Shown piece after piece: positions 60,233-64,000 of a stretch of 64,000 nucleotides of DNA. The position numbers were made by a program, and so were the translations under genes. Source of the DNA: Laedolimicola ammoniilytica (lineage in GTDB: Bacteria; Bacillota; Clostridia; Lachnospirales; Lachnospiraceae); contig NZ_JAOQKC010000019.1 in NCBI RefSeq assembly GCF_025567165.1, positions 1 through 64,000 on the forward strand. Reading direction: 5' to 3'. Position 1 is the stretch's first letter. Each line of letters begins with the position of its first letter. The notes under the pieces were generated by a model. That model had not been told where the DNA came from and did no database searches. It saw only the letters and a list, made by a program, of their open reading frames with translations.

Positions 60233-61432
60233 ATGAGTGAAAAAAGGAGAGATCATAGAGGACGTATATTACACAATGGAGAAATACAGTTATCTGATGA
60301 CAGATATCGATTTAAGTATGTCGATGAGATGGGAAAGAAGCGCTGCGTATATAGCTGGCGTTTAGACCATAACGATGCAACTCCGAAAGGAAAGCACCGT
60401 ACTTTGTCGCTTCGAGAGATGGAGAAGAAAATTCAGGCGGATCATTTCGAGCAGATTGCAACAAATGGCGGAAATATGACAGTGCTGGAACTGGTTGAAA
60501 AATATATATCAACCAAAACCGGTGTCAGACCTACTACAGTTGCAGGATACGGAACAGTTATCAATATATTGAAGAAAGATCCATTTGGAAAAAGAAGGAT
60601 TGATACGGTTCGGATTTCGGATGCAAAATGTTGGCTGATACATCTTCAGCAGGTAGAAAAGAAAAGCTATAGTTCCATCCATTCGATCCGAGGAGTCCTT
60701 CGTCCGGCATTTCAGTTGGCGGTGGACGATGACCTGATCAGGAAAAACCCATTTCAGTTTCAGCTAATGGAAGTGGTCGTGAATGACAGTGTGACAAGAG
60801 AGGCAATCAGCAGAGCGGAGGAGCGTAAGTTTTTACAATTTGTGAAGGAGGATCCTCATTTTTGCAGGTATTATGAGGAAATCTACATATTATTTAAAAC
60901 CGGCCTTCGAATCTCGGAATTTTGTGGTTTAACGATTCCTGATATTGATTTTAAGGAGCATACGATCAACATCGATCATCAATTGCAGAAAAAATCAAAA
61001 ATCGGATATTATATTCAAGAGACTAAAACAACCAGCGGAACGAGAAAGATACCTATGACTGCGGATGTAGAGGAATGCTTTCAGAAAATAATAGAAAAAC
61101 GAAACCCGCCCAAAGCAGAGCCTATGGTAGATGGAAAAAGTGGATTCTTATACTTTGATAAAAACGGAAGTATTTGTTATTCTCTGCACTGGGAGCATTA
61201 CTTTCAACACATCATTCAGAAATATAATAATACTTACAAAGTACAGATGAGTGTTATCACACCGCATGTATGTCGGCACACCTATTGCTCAAATATGGCA
61301 AAATCCGGAATGAATCCAAAAGCATTGCAATATTTGATGGGCCACTCAGATATCAGCGTAACGCTGAATACATATACGCATGTAAATCTTGAGGATGCCA
61401 GGGAAGAAGTTGCCCGGATTCAGGTTGTGTAA
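60233..61432 (+). CDS. int: Tn916-type tyrosine integrase
   Basis: A 399-residue site-specific recombinase. The N-terminal arm-binding domain begins KRRDHRGRILHNGEIQLSDD and YRFKYVDEMGKKRCVYSWRL; a SAM-like core-binding domain follows. The catalytic domain has Arg in FKTGLRISEFCGL, H-x-x-R in HVCRHTYCSNM and the Tyr nucleophile in HSDISVTLNTYTHV. Complete and probably active. AAGGAGAC precedes the ATG; TATAAT at 60168 is a likely -10. Confidence 0.95.
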   Translation: MSEKRRDHRGRILHNGEIQLSDDRYRFKYVDEMGKKRCVYSWRLDHNDATPKGKHRTLSLREMEKKIQADHFEQIATNGGNMTVLELVEKYISTKTGVRPTTVAGYGTVINILKKDPFGKRRIDTVRISDAKCWLIHLQQVEKKSYSSIHSIRGVLRPAFQLAVDDDLIRKNPFQFQLMEVVVNDSVTREAISRAEERKFLQFVKEDPHFCRYYEEIYILFKTGLRISEFCGLTIPDIDFKEHTINIDHQLQKKSKIGYYIQETKTTSGTRKIPMTADVEECFQKIIEKRNPPKAEPMVDGKSGFLYFDKNGSICYSLHWEHYFQHIIQKYNNTYKVQMSVITPHVCRHTYCSNMAKSGMNPKALQYLMGHSDISVTLNTYTHVNLEDAREEVARIQVV

Positions 61433-61457
61433 TTACAATTTTTAATTGAAAATAGCA

Positions 61458-61498
61458 AGGTGTAAAATAGAAAAACATACACCTTATTTTACACCTTT
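61458..61498 (+). repeat. Right end repeat and hairpin after int
   Basis: ACACCTTATTTTACACCTTT at 61479-61498 matches the left-end copy at 54861-54879. AAGGTGTAAAATA (61458) is inverted in TATTTTACACCTT, giving a hairpin followed by TTG that could end int transcription. From here to 61611 I see no gene. Confidence 0.55.
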
Positions 61499-61611
61499 TG
61501 CGGACGATATTATGCGAAAATAAACCAGGTTATGCCAGAAAACAAAAATTTACAAAGGCTTACAAAGCCCGAAATACCAAGAAAAACTAAGAAATGCGAG
61601 GTTATGCAACA

Positions 61612-61659
61612 ATGATAAAAGTGCTCTTTATCTGCCACGGTAGGATTTACCGGGCATGA
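61612..61659 (+). pseudogene. Second 5' fragment of an LMW phosphatase gene; right att site
   Basis: MIKVLFICHGRIYRA then stop. RIYRA lines up with NICRS of the phosphatase loop, so this looks like a diverged copy carried at the element end. The core TTTATCTGCCACGGTAG (61627-61643) is identical to the left one, while the codons before it differ, as expected for an attP-derived start. The true 3' part of the gene does not follow, so another insertion occupies the site. Confidence 0.65.
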
Positions 61660-61722
61660 TGAAACGTCTCAAATCGTCTCATAACCCTCGATTTTAAGCG
61701 TTTTTTGTGTTTCAATCTCAAA

Positions 61723-61745
61723 TTTACCAAAGATTTACCAATATT
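61723..61745 (+). repeat. TTTACCAA repeat beyond the right att site
   Basis: TTTACCAAAGATTTACC then AATATT, nearly the same as 54597-54621. It contains two tandem TTTACCAA units. It lies outside the 17-bp att cores on both sides, so it may mark the ends of an outer element. Confidence 0.5.
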
Positions 61746-61797
61746 TCTGGAGAGTCAGACTTGCAAAAAAATGGGCCAGAATGAGGAGATTAAAAAT

Positions 61798-62175
61798 ATG
61801 AGCGAATTGAAACCAAGAATAACGGAAAACGGAATTGACTATATCCTTGTCGGAGATTACTACATCCCAGACTTGAAGCTGCCGGAAGAACACCGCCCCA
61901 TCGGAAAGTATGGACGGATGCACCGGGAATATTTAAGAGAAGTCCACCCAGCCAGATTGAACACATTGATACTGACCGGAGAGCTATGGACATATCTTGC
62001 AGACCTGAACGAACAGGCACAGGAACGGTTAGACACTATCATGGAACAGATGAAAGCTGCCGAGGGCGTGACAGAGGAATTAAAGCGCACTTCTCAAATG
62101 GAATGGGTGCAGCGTTGCAATAACATTCACAACCGGGCAGAAGAAATTATTTTGCATGAGAGGATTTATTCATAA
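61798..62175 (+). CDS. TnpV-like transposon-encoded protein
   Basis: A 125-residue protein. ITENGIDYILVGDYYIPDL, then EEHRPIGKYGRMHREYLREV and HPARLNTLILTGELWTYLAD, match TnpV of Tn4451-type and related Clostridial elements. Its exact function is unclear, but it is a reliable mark of mobile DNA. GAGGAGA precedes the ATG at 61798; upstream in-frame ATGs lack this. Confidence 0.85.
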   Translation: MSELKPRITENGIDYILVGDYYIPDLKLPEEHRPIGKYGRMHREYLREVHPARLNTLILTGELWTYLADLNEQAQERLDTIMEQMKAAEGVTEELKRTSQMEWVQRCNNIHNRAEEIILHERIYS

Positions 62176-62246
62176 CGGTGTGATAGAATGATTATGACAA
62201 AACGGGATTTTGGAAGCAGGAGAAATCAAGATTGGAGGATAAATAG

Positions 62247-62681
62247 ATGAACAAGATTTTCAAATGTCTTATTCGATTTTTGATAGAAGTGATAGTTATG
62301 ACAGTTTTGATTGTTGGAATCAACATATTTACGAATGGTATGTATCTTTGGAGATTGCCTCGCATAAATAATATTCAGTCTGTAAATATCACGTATCCGA
62401 GTGTCACAGATGATGTTAAAGAAATTTCAAGCCGTGAGGATATTGAATTAGCCTTAAAGCTAACGGGATTTCTGAAATATGATTTATTTGAGAAAGTGAA
62501 TAGCGAAGAAGAACCTACTATTACAATTACTTATTTTCTTAAGGATGGAACAAGCAAAACAATCTCCGCTAATAACACTACTGTCTGGTGGAACAATAAA
62601 ATTCATGTAATCAAGGACAAGGATATGTTTATCAACCTAACAGAGGGAATTTTCTTTCTGGAAGATTTACAAACAAAGTAA
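62247..62681 (+). CDS. Small membrane-anchored protein of unknown function (DUF5301-like)
   Basis: A 144-residue protein: one N-terminal helix (FLIEVIVMTVLIVGINIF), then an extracytoplasmic domain beginning PRINNIQSVNITYP and containing ISSREDIELALKLTGFLKYD. It recalls DUF5301 proteins found in Clostridial elements next to DUF3221 lipoproteins, which is also the layout here. Function unknown. GGAGG lies 12 bases before the ATG. Confidence 0.55.
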   Translation: MNKIFKCLIRFLIEVIVMTVLIVGINIFTNGMYLWRLPRINNIQSVNITYPSVTDDVKEISSREDIELALKLTGFLKYDLFEKVNSEEEPTITITYFLKDGTSKTISANNTTVWWNNKIHVIKDKDMFINLTEGIFFLEDLQTK

Positions 62682-62738
62682 ATCAATTCCAGTATATCGG
62701 GGAGCAAATAGAACAAAAATCGGAATTTGGAGGAACTT

Positions 62739-63133
62739 ATGATGAAAAAAATGATAATGGCATTATGTATATTCATTTGTGCGTTTACTTTAGTTGCGTG
62801 TTCTGGACAACAAACAACGAACCACTTACTTTAGGTGTCAATGCGATAATAACAGAAATTGATAAAGAAAATAAAATCATAACCACAAAAGATAGCGGAG
62901 AAGAAGGTGTTTTAGGGGATGATTGTCTTATTGATTGTTCCCAAATTCCTATGATTTATTGTAATTATGATACACAAGATGTTGTAGATATAACTCTTGA
63001 TGATTTACAGGTGGGGGACGAAATCATTTTGACTATTCGGAGTTCGGAAATAGAAAATCTCCAAAAGGAAGATGACAATAAAGCAAAAATAGCAGTTGAA
63101 CAATTACAATTAGGTACACAGAGAATTAAATAA
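62739..63133 (+). pseudogene. DUF3221-like lipoprotein, frameshifted after the signal peptide
   Basis: GGAGG and ATGATG start a lipoprotein signal (MALCIFICAFTLVACSGQQ) that stops at TAG shortly after. In another frame the protein continues EPLTLGVNAIITEIDKENKI and LDDLQVGDEIILTIRSSEIE, a small beta domain like DUF3221. One lost or gained base near 62815-62825 accounts for it. Mutation or sequencing error cannot be told apart here. Confidence 0.6.
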
Positions 63134-63160
63134 TTTCAAGTTTGACAAGGAGACAATTTT

Positions 63161-63649
63161 ATGAAAAAAATAATGGCAGCTACGTTATCGTTGCTTGCTT
63201 GTGCGGTTCTGCTTGCAGGGTGCAACATTTCCTCCGAAAACAATGAAGAACAGTCCTTAAAGGTATATTCATTTAGCGGAGAAAATGAATATATTTCTGT
63301 GTCGAATGGTGTAATTATTTTAGATGGCAAAGATGAAATTTGCTATGGTGGCGATTTGAAAGTGACATCAGATGATTTTGGCGATATTACCACATATTCA
63401 ACTACCATTTATATCAATGGAAGTGAAAAAGAACCTTTGCTTTCTAATAGTGTTGATGACCAGACAGGTGGGACAATAGATTTATCTGGAAATATTGGAA
63501 AAATTTATGGTGACATTCTCAAAGATAGAGATGCTGATAAGTTGACGGATAATTTGTGGTTTGAATTGAAAACAACCAATTTGAGAGGAGAAGAAAACAC
63601 TTATCAAGTGCAATTAGAGACAACTGAAATCACAAAGGAAGTCAAATAG
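63161..63649 (+). CDS. Small lipoprotein of unknown function
   Basis: A 162-residue protein with lipobox LLAGC at Cys21. The mature part is acidic and mostly beta (KVYSFSGENEYISVSNGVII). I recognise no family. It follows two other small exported proteins on the same strand, all AT-rich, so it is probably accessory cargo. Confidence 0.65.
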   Translation: MKKIMAATLSLLACAVLLAGCNISSENNEEQSLKVYSFSGENEYISVSNGVIILDGKDEICYGGDLKVTSDDFGDITTYSTTIYINGSEKEPLLSNSVDDQTGGTIDLSGNIGKIYGDILKDRDADKLTDNLWFELKTTNLRGEENTYQVQLETTEITKEVK

Positions 63650-63660
63650 TAACTTCTAAG

Positions 63661-64000
63661 GTAAGCGTCCAATAAGAGGGTGTATCGAAATTTCTGGCTG
63701 TTGCATGTAAACTATTGATTAGAGTTTTGGGAGTTGACTCTAAAAACTCTAAATCTAATCTAAGGAGCAGGCTTATGGATCTTTCTTCTTTGACTCCAGA
63801 CAAACAGGTGAAACTTCAATACTGGCTGGATGTAATACGGCAATGCAGGGCCTCCGGACTGACAAATCAGATCTGGTGTGAACAACACGATATCTCTTTG
63901 AAAAGTTATTATTACTGGCTTTCCAAAATTCGAAAGCTTGCCCTGGAAGAACTGCCCCGCAAGAAAAACGGCATCCACATGTGTACAGACCAACAGTCAA
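63661..64000 (+). mobile_element. Left end of an IS66-family insertion sequence (partial)
   Basis: GTAAGCGTCCAATAAGAGGG at 63661 fits the IS66 terminal repeat, which starts GTAA. The first IS66 gene follows in the usual place. The right end and the tnpB/tnpC genes lie beyond the window. Confidence 0.7.
63775..64000 (+). CDS. tnpA: IS66-family accessory protein TnpA (partial)
   Basis: 75 residues up to the window edge: LQYWLDVIRQCRASGLTNQI then WCEQHDISLKSYYYWLSKIR, the helix-turn-helix typical of IS66 OrfA (SGL...WC....I...YYYW..K.R). TAAGGAGCAG precedes the ATG. The protein is normally about 100-130 residues, so the end is missing. Confidence 0.85.
   Translation, partial: MDLSSLTPDKQVKLQYWLDVIRQCRASGLTNQIWCEQHDISLKSYYYWLSKIRKLALEELPRKKNGIHMCTDQQS

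Noticed and set aside
1..64000. CRISPR array
   Set aside because: No set of short regularly spaced identical repeats with unique spacers was seen; the dispersed repeats are kilobases apart.

Overview
The window looks like chromosome from an anaerobic gut Clostridium of the Lachnospiraceae type. HPr kinase, AddAB instead of RecBCD, a Firmicute LexA box before addB, Pho boxes with an 11-bp period, intrinsic terminators after most operons and a Tn916-type integrase all point that way. The family assignment is inference; no rRNA or tRNA gene is present to confirm it.

Positions 1 to about 50100 are mostly housekeeping backbone. A polyol-use cluster (dehydrogenase end, LacI regulator, xylulokinase with an in-frame TGA) is followed by a Ktr-type potassium transporter (minus strand), a metallo-hydrolase with a VOC protein, galE, a DUF1846 gene, a toxin-antitoxin pair whose toxin looks internally deleted, pyrG (minus), ftsH, uvrC, hprK, glucokinase, a multi-pass membrane protein, a fused ammonium transporter/PII protein and a small MGMT-type protein. 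Next comes a phosphate regulon: Na/Pi cotransporter, PhoR, PhoP, PstS, PstC, PstA, PstB, PhoU, with arrays of Pho boxes before the cotransporter and before pstS. PstS has its two halves in swapped order, a circular permutation. A 550-nt purine-rich stretch without a plausible gene, bounded by a strong promoter and a terminator, lies between phoU and addB and is the best candidate for an undescribed RNA. After addBA come a LemA-like protein with a Lon-type AAA ATPase that lacks a protease domain, an RpiR regulator divergent from gnd, a MATE pump, a SprT-like protein, and a nitrosative-stress cluster (hcp, ferredoxin, divergent CRP/FNR regulator).

From about 51300 the DNA becomes more AT-rich and mosaic. 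A substrate-binding protein and hybrid histidine kinase are followed by a response regulator cut off after 26 codons. Two short copies of the start of a low-molecular-weight protein tyrosine phosphatase gene (54766 and 61612), sharing a 17-bp identical core, bracket a 6.8-kb integrative element with repA, a frameshifted dnaC-like gene, xis and int at its right end, a MATE pump as cargo, and broken conjugation and AraC genes at its left end. Beyond the second copy lies more mobile DNA: tnpV, small lipoprotein-like genes (one frameshifted) and the left end of an IS66-family element that runs off the window.

Several families of palindromic intergenic repeats are scattered over the first 27 kb. 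Two copies of one family differ by compensatory changes in a hairpin stem, which argues that the folded form is maintained.
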